A DNA stretch of 18,612 bases, taken from JAJVIP01 sp964405835 (GTDB lineage: Bacteria; Elusimicrobiota; Elusimicrobia; F11). Shown here one piece after another: positions 1 to 7,244 of this stretch. The position numbers were made by a program, and so were the translations under genes. The notes beneath the pieces were generated by a model that did no database searches, was not told the origin of the DNA, and saw only the letters and a program-made list of their open reading frames with translations. The stretch covers positions 1 through 18,612 of the forward strand of contig CAYOPN010000045.1 in assembly GCA_964405835.1 (NCBI GenBank). The letters are read 5' to 3'. Every line of letters begins with the position of its first letter. Within the stretch, counting starts at the first letter, position 1.

Positions 1-399
1 ATGAACTTCTTTGAAGTGGACGTGAAAAAAGAAGGCGCCGCTCTCAATTTGTCCATCGGCAAGAACGGGACCAAAGGCAATATCGAAGTCATCAACGGAT
101 TAAAAACGAAACTCGAGCCCTACGCCGGAAAAACCATCGTCATGGGCATCCGTCCCGAGGACATCTACGACAAAGTTTATTACCAGGGGTCCGGCAAAGG
201 CCGCACGGTCGCCAGCACGGTGGAAGTGGTGGAACCGATGGGCGCCGAGAAATACCTGTATCTGTCCGCGCTCGGCAACCAAGTGGTCATCCGCGTGAGC
301 CCCGACAACCAGGCGCACGTGAACCAGAATATCGACGTCGTTTTCCACATGGAAAACGCGAAATTTTTCGACAAAGAAACAGATTCCGTCATCAACTAA
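1..399 (+). CDS. Sugar ABC transporter ATP-binding protein (MalK/UgpC/MsmK type), C-terminal part only
   Basis: This is the end of a gene that starts before the window. The first visible residues, MNFFEV, match the point where MalK/UgpC-type ATPases leave the nucleotide-binding domain (usually PxMNFF) and enter the regulatory OB-fold (TOBE/MOBE) domain. The segment MGIRPEDIYD, around residues 48-57, is the characteristic 'GIRPE' element of that domain. No Walker motifs are present because they lie upstream. The full protein would power uptake of a di- or oligosaccharide or of glycerol phosphate by an ABC importer on the cytoplasmic face of the inner membrane; the substrate cannot be told from this domain. 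The LacI regulator and secreted glycosidase about 7 kb downstream fit a sugar-use role. The ATG at position 1 is an internal methionine, not the start. Confidence 0.85.
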   Translation: MNFFEVDVKKEGAALNLSIGKNGTKGNIEVINGLKTKLEPYAGKTIVMGIRPEDIYDKVYYQGSGKGRTVASTVEVVEPMGAEKYLYLSALGNQVVIRVSPDNQAHVNQNIDVVFHMENAKFFDKETDSVIN

Positions 400-400
400 G

Positions 401-441
401 CCCCGACCTGCTCAGGGGTAACACTGAGCGAAGTCGAAGTG
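401..441. repeat. Dispersed palindromic repeat remnant (TGAGCGAAGTCGAAG type)
   Basis: The gap between the transporter gene and yggU holds TGAGCGAAGTCGAAG (425-439), a short sequence I recognise as a dispersed intergenic element in many bacterial genomes. It is preceded by an inverted partner: GCTCAG (410-415) and CTGAGC (424-429) are perfect complements separated by 8 nt and could form a hairpin. The element ends immediately before the ribosome binding site of the next gene. No T-run follows, so it is not a convincing terminator. Confidence 0.55.
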
Positions 442-453
442 CAAGGAGATCTA

Positions 454-720
454 ATGATCATTCGTGTTCGCGTCATCCCCAAATCCACCACCTGGACGGA
501 AATCGCCGGCCGCATCGGCTCGACGGTCCGCGTGAAGCTCGCTTCACAAGATATTGATGGTCCGGCCAACGATGAACTGAAAGAGTTCCTCTCCGAGTTC
601 TTTGACGTCAAAGGCAACTTCGTAAAGATCCTCCGCGGAGAAAAAGGCAAAGAAAAGACCGTTGAGATCGAAGGCCGTCCGGAAGAAGAGCTCGAAGAAG
701 TGATGGAGTCGATCCCCTGA
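454..720 (+). CDS. YggU/DUF167 family protein
   Basis: An 88-residue protein of the DUF167 (YggU) family. It shows the expected order: an N-terminal strand (IIRVRVIPKS), the 'VRVKLASQDIDGPAND' segment (family pattern: L..PP.dGkAN), the helix ELKEFLSEFF, then V.IL.GEKGKEKTVEI. The family is small and widespread, and its molecular role is not settled. The ATG at 454 is chosen over an in-frame GTG at 439 because AAGGAG (444-449) lies just upstream at normal spacing, and because the longer form would translate part of the repeat at 401-441. The stop codon overlaps the proposed CTG start of mtnA, so the two are probably co-translated. Confidence 0.85.
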   Translation: MIIRVRVIPKSTTWTEIAGRIGSTVRVKLASQDIDGPANDELKEFLSEFFDVKGNFVKILRGEKGKEKTVEIEGRPEEELEEVMESIP

Positions 721-1691
721 CTGTTTCCGCCTTCCGCTGGCGCTCCAATCGCCTTGACGTTCTCGACCAGCGTCTCCTGCCCCACAAAATCCGTTACACC
801 GTTTGCCGCAACACCTGGGACGTCGCCGAGGTAATCCGGAACATGTCCGTTCGCGGCGCTCCTGCGATCGGGTGCGTGGCGGCGTACGGCATGGTGCTCG
901 CTCATCTAAAGGGTGAGGGCCTCTTTAAAGCTGCGGAATTTCTCAAGGCCGCCCGTCCGACGGCAGTCAATCTCGCGTGGGCCGTGAACCGGATGTTGAA
1001 AGTTCCGCCCCAACATTATTTGTCCGAGGCCAAGACCATAGAGAGGGAAGACCTGGCCATTAACCAAGCCATGGGTCGCTACGGCGCGAAACTGCTCAAG
1101 AAAAATTCGGTCCTTTTGACCCATTGCAACACGGGCGCGCTGGCCACGGCCGGGCACGGCACAGCGCTGGGAATTATTCGCGAAGCCGCCAAGGCCAAGA
1201 AAGTCAAAAAGGTTTTTGTGGATGAGACGCGTCCGTATCTTCAGGGCGCGCGGTTGACCGCTTGGGAGCTCGCGCAAGAGAAAATCCCGCACGAACTCAT
1301 CACCGACAGCATGGCCGGACATTTCATGGCCACCGATAAAGTGGCGGCGGTGTTCGTGGGTTGCGACCGCGTGGCGGCGAACGGCGACACCGCGAACAAG
1401 ATCGGAACGTACGCGCTCGCGGTCCTGGCCAAATACCACAAAGTGCCGTTTTATGTGGCGATGCCGACATCGACGTTGGATTTGTCGCTCAAATCGGGGA
1501 TCCAGATCCCGATTGAGGAGCGGTCGTCGGAAGAAGTGGTGAACATTGGCGGCGTGCGCATGGCGCCCAAGGAAACCACCGCGCGTCATCCGGCATTTGA
1601 TGTGACGCCCGGGAAATTGATCACGGCGATTGTGACCGAGCATGGGGTTGTGTATCCGCCCTACGTGAAGAATTTAAAGAAGTTGAAATAA
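717..1691 (+). CDS. mtnA: S-methyl-5-thioribose-1-phosphate isomerase
   Basis: Isomerises methylthioribose-1-phosphate to methylthioribulose-1-phosphate in the methionine salvage pathway. Visible family motifs are MSVRGAPAIG, THCNTGALATAGHGTALG with the catalytic Cys, VDETRPYLQGARLTAWEL, and GCDRVAANGDTANKIGTY with the catalytic Asp. The ATG at 843 would begin inside the GAPAIG motif. The same frame upstream (723-842) encodes the true family N-terminus, including LDQRLLPHKIRY and TWDVAEVIR. Between the in-frame stop at 663 and 843 there is no ATG, GTG or TTG. The best start is CTG at 717, which overlaps the yggU stop (CTGA) and has GGAG (705-708) eight bases upstream, giving 324 residues. No other salvage gene is visible nearby. 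The function is secure; the start is inferred. Confidence 0.9.
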   Translation: MTVSAFRWRSNRLDVLDQRLLPHKIRYTVCRNTWDVAEVIRNMSVRGAPAIGCVAAYGMVLAHLKGEGLFKAAEFLKAARPTAVNLAWAVNRMLKVPPQHYLSEAKTIEREDLAINQAMGRYGAKLLKKNSVLLTHCNTGALATAGHGTALGIIREAAKAKKVKKVFVDETRPYLQGARLTAWELAQEKIPHELITDSMAGHFMATDKVAAVFVGCDRVAANGDTANKIGTYALAVLAKYHKVPFYVAMPTSTLDLSLKSGIQIPIEERSSEEVVNIGGVRMAPKETTARHPAFDVTPGKLITAIVTEHGVVYPPYVKNLKKLK

Positions 1692-4414
1692 TGGACTACT
1701 CAAAAACCGTTAACTTATTGCAGACGGACTTTCCGATGAAAGCCGATTTGCCCGTGCGCGAACCGCTCATGCTTAAAGCATGGGAGGAGTCGCGTTTGTA
1801 CGACCGCATGTTGGATGCGCGCAAGTCCGACAAAACATTTTTGCTGCACGACGGACCGCCTTACGCGAACGGCGACATTCACATGGGCCACGCGCTCAAC
1901 AAAGTGTTGAAAGATTTTGTGGTCAAATACAAAACGCTGGCCGGTTTCCGCTCTCCTTACAAACCTGGGTGGGATTGCCACGGCCTTCCCATCGAACACC
2001 AACTTTTCAAACAGCTCGGCAAAAACAAACACCAGATCACACGCAACGACCTCCGCACGAAAGCGACCGCGTACGCGATGGGTTGGGTCGACAAACAACG
2101 CGCCGATTTCATCCGGCTGGGCGTGCTGGGCGATTGGCAGAACCCGTATCTTACGCTCTCCAACGAATACGAAGCAGGAATTGTGGAAACGTTTTTCGAC
2201 CTGCAGGAAAAAGGATTCGTTTACCGCGGCCTCAAACCCGGTTACTGGTGCGCGTTCGACGAGACCGCGCTGGCCGAAGCCGAAGTGGAATACGCCGAGA
2301 AAAAATCCGATTCGGTGTACGTGCGGTTCGAAGTGCAGGGGGAGAAATCCCATTACATCCTGATCTGGACGACCACGCCCTGGACGCTTCCCGCCAATAC
2401 GGGCCTGGCGTTTCATCCGGACGAGACCTACACGACCATCGATTCCAATGGCGCGTCATACATTGTCGATGAGAAGCTGAAAGACAAAGCGCTGAAGCTC
2501 ATTGAAAAGAAATACGGCAGCGCGTCGGCGTCATCGAAAAAATTTAAGGGCAAAGAGATGCTCGGAAAAAAAGCCGTTAATCCGCTGCACGGCCGCGAAT
2601 CACGCGTTGTGAACGCCACTTATGTCACGATGGAAGACGGCACCGGCATCGTGCACATCGCGCCGGGGCACGGCATGGAAGACTTCGCGGTGGGCCAGGA
2701 ATACAAGCTGCCGGTGCTCTCTCCGGTCAACGAACGCGGTTTGTTCGACGAGAACGTGGGTCGGCCGGACCTGGTGGGCAAACACGTGCTCAAGGACGCG
2801 AACGAAGCGGTGATGCAGGCGCTTGGCGATAACTTGGTCGCGCACCACGCGTTCACGCATTCCTATCCGCATTGCTGGCGCTGCAAGAACCCAATCATCT
2901 TCCGCGCCACCGAACAATGGTTTCTGGCGGTCACCGACGAATTTCGGAAAAAACTTTTGGGCGAGATCGACCGCGTGCGTTGGGAGCCGTCCTATGGCGT
3001 GCACCGCATAAAAGGCATGGTTGAAACGCGGCCCGATTGGTGTTTGTCACGCCAGCGGCATTGGGGCGCGCCGATTGCGGTTGTGACCTGCAAAGACTGC
3101 AAGAAATCCGTCAACAACAAGAAAATCAACCAGGCCATTGTCGACTTGATCCGCGTCAAAGGCACCAACGCCTGGTACGACGCGGACGTGAATGAATTTG
3201 TGAAAGAGCTGGGGCTTTCCAAATGCCCCCATTGCGGCACAGCGGACTTCGAAAAGGAAATGGACATTCTGGACGTGTGGTTCGACTCCGGCGTGTCGTG
3301 GCACGCGGTGGTTGAAAAGAATTTCTCAACACCGAAAGCAGACACGATCCTTTATCTTGAAGGTTCCGATCAACACCGGGGCTGGTTTCAAACCTCTTTG
3401 ATTCCGTCGGTCGCGTTGAAAAGCAAAGCGCCCTACGACGTGGTGCTCACCCACGGGTTCGTCGTCGACGGCAAAGGCCACAAGATGTCGAAGTCGCTCG
3501 GCAACGTGATCGCGCCGCAAGAGATCATCAAGGTCTATGGCGCCGACATTCTGCGCTTGTGGGTCGCGATGAGCGATTACCGCGAAGACGTGCGGCTGTC
3601 GCAGGACATTGTCAAACACATGGTCGACGTGTACCGCCGGTTCCGCAACACGTTCCGTTTCCTTTTGCAAAACACCGCCGACTTTAACTGGGACACGCAA
3701 CACGTGCCGTTCGATAAGATGGAAGAAATCGACCGCTGGGCGCTGGTCCACTTTGAAGAGATGAAAGACCGCGTTCTTAAAGCCTACGAGGCCTACGAAT
3801 TCCACGTGGTGTTGAGCGAACTGAACCGGTTTGCTTCGGTTTCGTTGTCCGGTTTCTATCTCGACGCGTTGAAAGACCGGCTCTATTGCGAAACGGTGGA
3901 TTCTCCGCTGCGTCGCAGTGCGCAGACCGCGTTTTTCCAGCTCGCGCGCGGGCTCTCCGTCCTGTTGGCGCCGCTGCTCTCGTTTACGTCGGAAGAGGCC
4001 TATCTGGAGCTGCGCAAGAAGTCCTGCCCGCAGTTGCCCGGCAGCGTGTTCTTGGACCGCATCTCGGACTTTGCGTTCGCTAAGCCGGACGCGGCGCTCA
4101 ATGAGAAATGGCTGAAAATTTTGGAAGTCCGCGGCATGATCAACGACGAGCTCGATAAGCAGCGCAAAGCGGGCGTGCTCAAGTCCTCTCAGGAAGCTTC
4201 GGTGAAGTTTAATTTCGATAAATCGATCGACTGGCCGTTCGTTCTCCAAATGGCCGAGGTTCATTTTGCCGAAGGCGCGGTCGAAATTTCCGCCACCAAA
4301 TTCGCGAAATGCGAACGTTGCTGGCGCCACCGCGGCGACGTGGGAAAAAACCAGGAGCATCCGACGCTCTGCGCCCGCTGCTGCGGCGCCGTCGCCGGAT
4401 TGGCCGTCCGATAA
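1691..4414 (+). CDS. ileS: Isoleucyl-tRNA synthetase
   Basis: A 907-residue class I aminoacyl-tRNA synthetase that charges tRNA-Ile with isoleucine in the cytoplasm. The HIGH-type motif is HMGH at residues 64-67, within GPPYANGDIHMGHALNK, and the KMSKS loop is at 598-602. The editing (CP1) region between them contains the typical TTTPWTLPANTGLAFHP and GTGIVHIAPGHG segments. The C-terminus carries the bacterial zinc finger with cysteines 874, 877, 894 and 897. Length and domain order are normal for the bacterial-type enzyme. The ATG shares one base with the mtnA stop (TAATG), so translation is probably coupled. The zinc-finger coding region overlaps, in another frame, the possible start of lspA. 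Confidence 0.98.
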   Translation: MDYSKTVNLLQTDFPMKADLPVREPLMLKAWEESRLYDRMLDARKSDKTFLLHDGPPYANGDIHMGHALNKVLKDFVVKYKTLAGFRSPYKPGWDCHGLPIEHQLFKQLGKNKHQITRNDLRTKATAYAMGWVDKQRADFIRLGVLGDWQNPYLTLSNEYEAGIVETFFDLQEKGFVYRGLKPGYWCAFDETALAEAEVEYAEKKSDSVYVRFEVQGEKSHYILIWTTTPWTLPANTGLAFHPDETYTTIDSNGASYIVDEKLKDKALKLIEKKYGSASASSKKFKGKEMLGKKAVNPLHGRESRVVNATYVTMEDGTGIVHIAPGHGMEDFAVGQEYKLPVLSPVNERGLFDENVGRPDLVGKHVLKDANEAVMQALGDNLVAHHAFTHSYPHCWRCKNPIIFRATEQWFLAVTDEFRKKLLGEIDRVRWEPSYGVHRIKGMVETRPDWCLSRQRHWGAPIAVVTCKDCKKSVNNKKINQAIVDLIRVKGTNAWYDADVNEFVKELGLSKCPHCGTADFEKEMDILDVWFDSGVSWHAVVEKNFSTPKADTILYLEGSDQHRGWFQTSLIPSVALKSKAPYDVVLTHGFVVDGKGHKMSKSLGNVIAPQEIIKVYGADILRLWVAMSDYREDVRLSQDIVKHMVDVYRRFRNTFRFLLQNTADFNWDTQHVPFDKMEEIDRWALVHFEEMKDRVLKAYEAYEFHVVLSELNRFASVSLSGFYLDALKDRLYCETVDSPLRRSAQTAFFQLARGLSVLLAPLLSFTSEEAYLELRKKSCPQLPGSVFLDRISDFAFAKPDAALNEKWLKILEVRGMINDELDKQRKAGVLKSSQEASVKFNFDKSIDWPFVLQMAEVHFAEGAVEISATKFAKCERCWRHRGDVGKNQEHPTLCARCCGAVAGLAVR

Positions 4415-4905
4415 AATTTCATCGGACCATTCAATTTCTCGGCGTTTTCCTGCCGGTCTACCTGCTCGATGTGGCGAGCAAGGCGCTCGTGCGCGCGCAG
4501 ATGCCGATGGGTTCCGAAATCCCGCTGCTTCCTTTCTTTTCGTTGGTGCACGTGACCAATACCGGCATTGCGTTCGGTTTTTTTCAGAATAAAAACACAT
4601 TTTTTATCCTGCTTGGCATCATCGTCATCATCGCGCTTACGAACTACGCGATAAAACTCATGTCGACCGACCGTTTCTCGGGGTTGGTTTTGGCGGGCGT
4701 TTTGGGTGGCGCACTTGGCAACATGACCGATCGCGTATTGCACGGCCAAGTCACTGATTTTCTGGATTTCTATTGGGGTACGCACCACTGGCCCGCCTTC
4801 AACGTGGCCGACTCCGCAATTTGTGTTGGAGCGGCCCTGCTCATCTTCTCGTCATTGCGAGGAGATCGAAGGTCGACGAAGCAATCCCCGGATTCTGAAT
4901 CATGA
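4309..4905 (+). CDS. lspA: Lipoprotein signal peptidase (signal peptidase II)
   Basis: An inner-membrane aspartyl protease that cleaves the signal peptide of lipidated prolipoproteins. Using the ATG at 4309 (198 residues), four hydrophobic segments are visible. Conserved elements are LLDVASKALV (51-60), NTGIAF (84-89), GNMTDR with catalytic Asp141, and FNVADSAI with catalytic Asp168. The start is uncertain. ATG 4309 lies 106 nt inside ileS and would add a roughly 40-residue arginine-rich extension that the family lacks. The next usable starts in frame near the first membrane helix are rare codons (CTG 4381, ATT 4399), and GTG 4471 would delete the conserved Asp54. The last 17 residues (from SLRGDRRSTKQS) and the stop codon come from a dispersed repeat, not from the native gene. 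Lgt follows directly. Confidence 0.93.
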   Translation: MRTLLAPPRRRGKKPGASDALRPLLRRRRRIGRPIKFHRTIQFLGVFLPVYLLDVASKALVRAQMPMGSEIPLLPFFSLVHVTNTGIAFGFFQNKNTFFILLGIIVIIALTNYAIKLMSTDRFSGLVLAGVLGGALGNMTDRVLHGQVTDFLDFYWGTHHWPAFNVADSAICVGAALLIFSSLRGDRRSTKQSPDSES

Positions 4906-4936
4906 GATTGCTTCGGCCTTCGGCCTCGCAATGACA
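4850..4936. repeat. Dispersed inverted repeat (CGTCATTGCGAGG type), overlapping the lspA end
   Basis: The left arm at 4850-4886 starts CGTCATTGCGAGG and ends GACGAAGCAATC. The right arm at 4906-4935 starts GATTGCTTCGG and ends CCTCGCAATGAC, so the two form an imperfect inverted repeat around a short centre. I recognise this as a dispersed palindromic element common in genomes of several uncultured bacterial phyla. It has no room for a transposase and resembles a REP or MITE-like unit. It encodes the C-terminal tail and stop of LspA and ends 8 bases before the lgt ATG, so it occupies the whole lspA-lgt junction. Confidence 0.8.
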
Positions 4937-4943
4937 TAACGAT

Positions 4944-5708
4944 ATGTTCCCAATCATTTTCAGCGCGGGCCCGTTTACTTTGCATACCTACGGTCTCATG
5001 GTCGCCGCGGGTTTTCTCGCGGCGCTGTACGTGGCGCGCCGCCAATTCGAGCGGTTCTCGCTCCCTTCCGACCAGTTGGATCGCATCGTGCTCTACATAA
5101 TGATTTCGGGACTGCTCGGCGCCCGCGCGCTTTATTTCGCGCTGGAGAATTTTGAAGGACTCAAGGCGGACCCGCTTTCTTTCTTTCGAATTTGGGAGGG
5201 GGGATTGGTTTTCTACGGCAGCGTGATTGCGGGCATCATCACCTTGGTTGTGTTCTCGCGCTTGAACGATCTTTCCTTCCTCGCGCTCACCGATGCGTTC
5301 TCCGCTCCGCTGTTGTTGGGCCATGCGCTCGGCCGTGTGGGATGTTTCTTCGCAGGTTGTTGTTATGGACGGCCTACCAACCTCTCTTGGGGTGTTTCGT
5401 TTGAGCATCCCGCGTCGTTGGCTCCGCGCTTTACGCCGCTCCATCCGACGCAGCTCTACGAGGCGGCCGGAAATTTCATTTTGTTTCTTGTTGCGCTGGG
5501 ATTGAGTCGCAAAACCGCGCGGCCGGGAATGCTTACCGCGTTTTACGCGGTTTCCTATGGCCTGTTCCGGTTCTTTATGGAATTTCTGCGCGACGATGAC
5601 CGCGGCGGAATATATTTCGGCGGATCGCCAAGCCAAGTGGTGGCCGTGCTGCTTGTTCTCTCTGGCATTGGATTGTTCCTCTATGCAAAAAAAGAAAACC
5701 AAGCCTAA
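4944..5708 (+). CDS. lgt: Prolipoprotein diacylglyceryl transferase
   Basis: An integral inner-membrane enzyme that transfers a diacylglyceryl group from phosphatidylglycerol to the lipobox cysteine, the step before LspA cleavage. The 254-residue protein has about seven hydrophobic segments. Diagnostic elements are HTYGLM (14-19), GARALYF (59-65), GGLVFYGS, HALGRVGCFFAGCCYG (127-142, the family's GRxGxF region in its cysteine-rich variant), HPTQLYE (167-173) and FRFFMEFLR (208-216). The ATG follows the repeat at 4850-4936 after eight bases and has no clear Shine-Dalgarno sequence. Its 3' end overlaps the next gene by 26 nt. The adjacent pair with lspA makes a lipoprotein-maturation module. 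Confidence 0.97.
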   Translation: MFPIIFSAGPFTLHTYGLMVAAGFLAALYVARRQFERFSLPSDQLDRIVLYIMISGLLGARALYFALENFEGLKADPLSFFRIWEGGLVFYGSVIAGIITLVVFSRLNDLSFLALTDAFSAPLLLGHALGRVGCFFAGCCYGRPTNLSWGVSFEHPASLAPRFTPLHPTQLYEAAGNFILFLVALGLSRKTARPGMLTAFYAVSYGLFRFFMEFLRDDDRGGIYFGGSPSQVVAVLLVLSGIGLFLYAKKENQA

Positions 5709-6627
5709 CCAAACGATCAAGATCGGCCTCGATGACGAAGGCCGCATCGACCGGTTCCTGGTCAACAAATATCCGGACTGGTCCCGCACAGCGCTCCAAA
5801 AATTGATCAACAAACGGTTTGTGCTCGTGGATGGACATCCGGTGTCCCCGCACCATCAATTGCGCGCGGGGCAGACCCTGGACGTCAGCTGGCCCAAGGT
5901 CGAAGTCAAAGCAGCGCCCGCTGCGCTGATCGAAATCCCATTCCCGGTCCTGTTTGAAGACGACGTAATGATGGCGATCAACAAGCCGGCCGGCCTTGTG
6001 GTCCACCCGTCTCTTGGACACACGGACGGAAACACGCTGGTCGAAATTTTGCGCCCCAAGTTTCAACAAGGGCCCTGGCCCGAAGAAAGCCGCGCGGGGT
6101 TGGTCCACCGGCTCGACCGCGACACAAGCGGCGTCATCGTGCTGGCCAAAACACCCCAGGCGCATGCCAAATTGTCCAAACAATTCGCGAACCGCCAAAC
6201 GCAGAAGACGTATGTGGCGCTGGTGCGCGGGTCCATGCCGGTTGATGAAGGCACGATCGAGTCGCATTTGGCGCGGCACCCCGGAAAACGGCAGCGTTTC
6301 GCGGTGTCCTCCAGCCGCGGGCGCTGGGCCAGCACAAAATTTTTGGTCAAAGAACGCTTCGGCGATAAGGCGACGCTGGTGGAGCTCCATCCGCTCACCG
6401 GCCGCACGCATCAGATACGGGTCCACTTGGCCAGTTACGGCCACGCCATTCTAGGCGACCATGTATATGGCGTTAAAGAAAGGGAATTTGATTCCGTCAC
6501 GCGCCATCTGCTGCACGCGGCGCGGTTGAAGATCCTGCATCCGGAAACGAACAAGCAACTCGATTTTCAGGCGCCTCTGCCCGACGATTTTCAGGCTGCC
6601 TTAAAATTCATACGATCCCAAACATGA
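5683..6627 (+). CDS. rluD: RluA/RluD family 23S rRNA pseudouridine synthase
   Basis: Converts specific uridines in structured RNA, most likely 23S rRNA, to pseudouridine. The 314-residue protein has an S4 RNA-binding domain at about residues 20-68 and the RluA-family catalytic motif HRLDRDTSG at 142-150, with Asp145 as the expected catalytic residue. Further family elements are INKPAGLVVHP (99-109), KTYVALVRG (175-183) and PLTGRTHQIRVHLA (237-250). ATG 5683 is chosen because translation from there matches the family start; an upstream ATG at 5557 only reads through lgt in another frame. The exact target cannot be proved from sequence, so the rluD symbol is by S4 plus catalytic architecture. 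Its end overlaps gmk by 4 nt (ATGA). Confidence 0.93.
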   Translation: MQKKKTKPNQTIKIGLDDEGRIDRFLVNKYPDWSRTALQKLINKRFVLVDGHPVSPHHQLRAGQTLDVSWPKVEVKAAPAALIEIPFPVLFEDDVMMAINKPAGLVVHPSLGHTDGNTLVEILRPKFQQGPWPEESRAGLVHRLDRDTSGVIVLAKTPQAHAKLSKQFANRQTQKTYVALVRGSMPVDEGTIESHLARHPGKRQRFAVSSSRGRWASTKFLVKERFGDKATLVELHPLTGRTHQIRVHLASYGHAILGDHVYGVKEREFDSVTRHLLHAARLKILHPETNKQLDFQAPLPDDFQAALKFIRSQT

Positions 6628-7235
6628 AAATTAGCGGTATTCCCGTCGTCATTTCCGCTCCCTCTGGCGCCGGCAAATCCACGATTGCCACCAGCCTTGT
6701 CAAAAACAATCCCTCGGCCGTCCTCTCCATATCCTGTACCACGCGCGCGCCCCGCGCCGGCGAACAAAACGGCCGCGATTATTTTTTCATCAATGACCAA
6801 CAGTTCAACCAAAAAATTGAAAAAGCGGAATTCCTCGAATGGGCCGTTGTGCACGGCAATCACTACGGCACCCCGCTTTCCTACCTTGAAGAGCAACTGG
6901 CCCAGAAAAAAGATGTGATCCTGACAATCGACCCGCAAGGCGCCTTATCGGTCAAAAATATCTATCCGAACGGTGTTTATATTTTTGTTGTGCCTCCGAC
7001 CTGGGAAACGTTGGTCAAACGTTTGACTAAACGCGCCACCGAAGACCAGGCCGCCCTCGATAGGCGCATCGCGAACGCTCGGAAGGAACTCTCGTATTTG
7101 TCTCATTACGACTATCTCGTTGTTAACGACGATTTGGAACAGGCCGTGAAAAATGTGTCGGCCATCATTCAGGCGGAACATCACCGGTTGGCGCGCATAG
7201 ATAAAAATGCGATCCCAATCTTTTCCCATACCTAG
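6624..7235 (+). CDS. gmk: Guanylate kinase
   Basis: Phosphorylates GMP to GDP with ATP in the cytoplasm. The 203-residue length is normal. The P-loop SAPSGAGKST (11-20) is followed by the GMP-binding segment SCTTRAPRAGEQNGRDYFF (37-55), the EFLEWAVVHGNHYGTP region (69-84), IDPQGA (102-107) and the lid-type RLTKRATED (133-141). The ATG overlaps the preceding stop (ATGA), indicating translational coupling with the pseudouridine synthase. The TAG stop lies inside the strong ribosome site of the following LacI gene. Confidence 0.97.
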   Translation: MKISGIPVVISAPSGAGKSTIATSLVKNNPSAVLSISCTTRAPRAGEQNGRDYFFINDQQFNQKIEKAEFLEWAVVHGNHYGTPLSYLEEQLAQKKDVILTIDPQGALSVKNIYPNGVYIFVVPPTWETLVKRLTKRATEDQAALDRRIANARKELSYLSHYDYLVVNDDLEQAVKNVSAIIQAEHHRLARIDKNAIPIFSHT

Positions 7236-7244
7236 GAGGCGCCC

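Noticed and set aside
843..1691. mtnA beginning at the first ATG
   Set aside because: This start falls inside the conserved segment leading to GAPAIG and discards clear family sequence encoded upstream in the same frame.
3326..4600. 424-codon minus-strand open frame across ileS and lspA
   Set aside because: It lies antisense to the clear ileS catalytic and zinc-finger region, its composition (His, Arg, Val, Phe-rich) is that of a shadow frame, and it matches no family I know.
5557..5682. Extended N-terminus for the pseudouridine synthase from ATG 5557
   Set aside because: The extra residues only read the lgt 3' end in another frame, and the family-like S4 region begins after ATG 5683.
4770..5813. 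347-codon minus-strand open frame across lspA and lgt
   Set aside because: It reads through the repeat and the antisense of lgt; the Lgt motifs on the plus strand are unambiguous.
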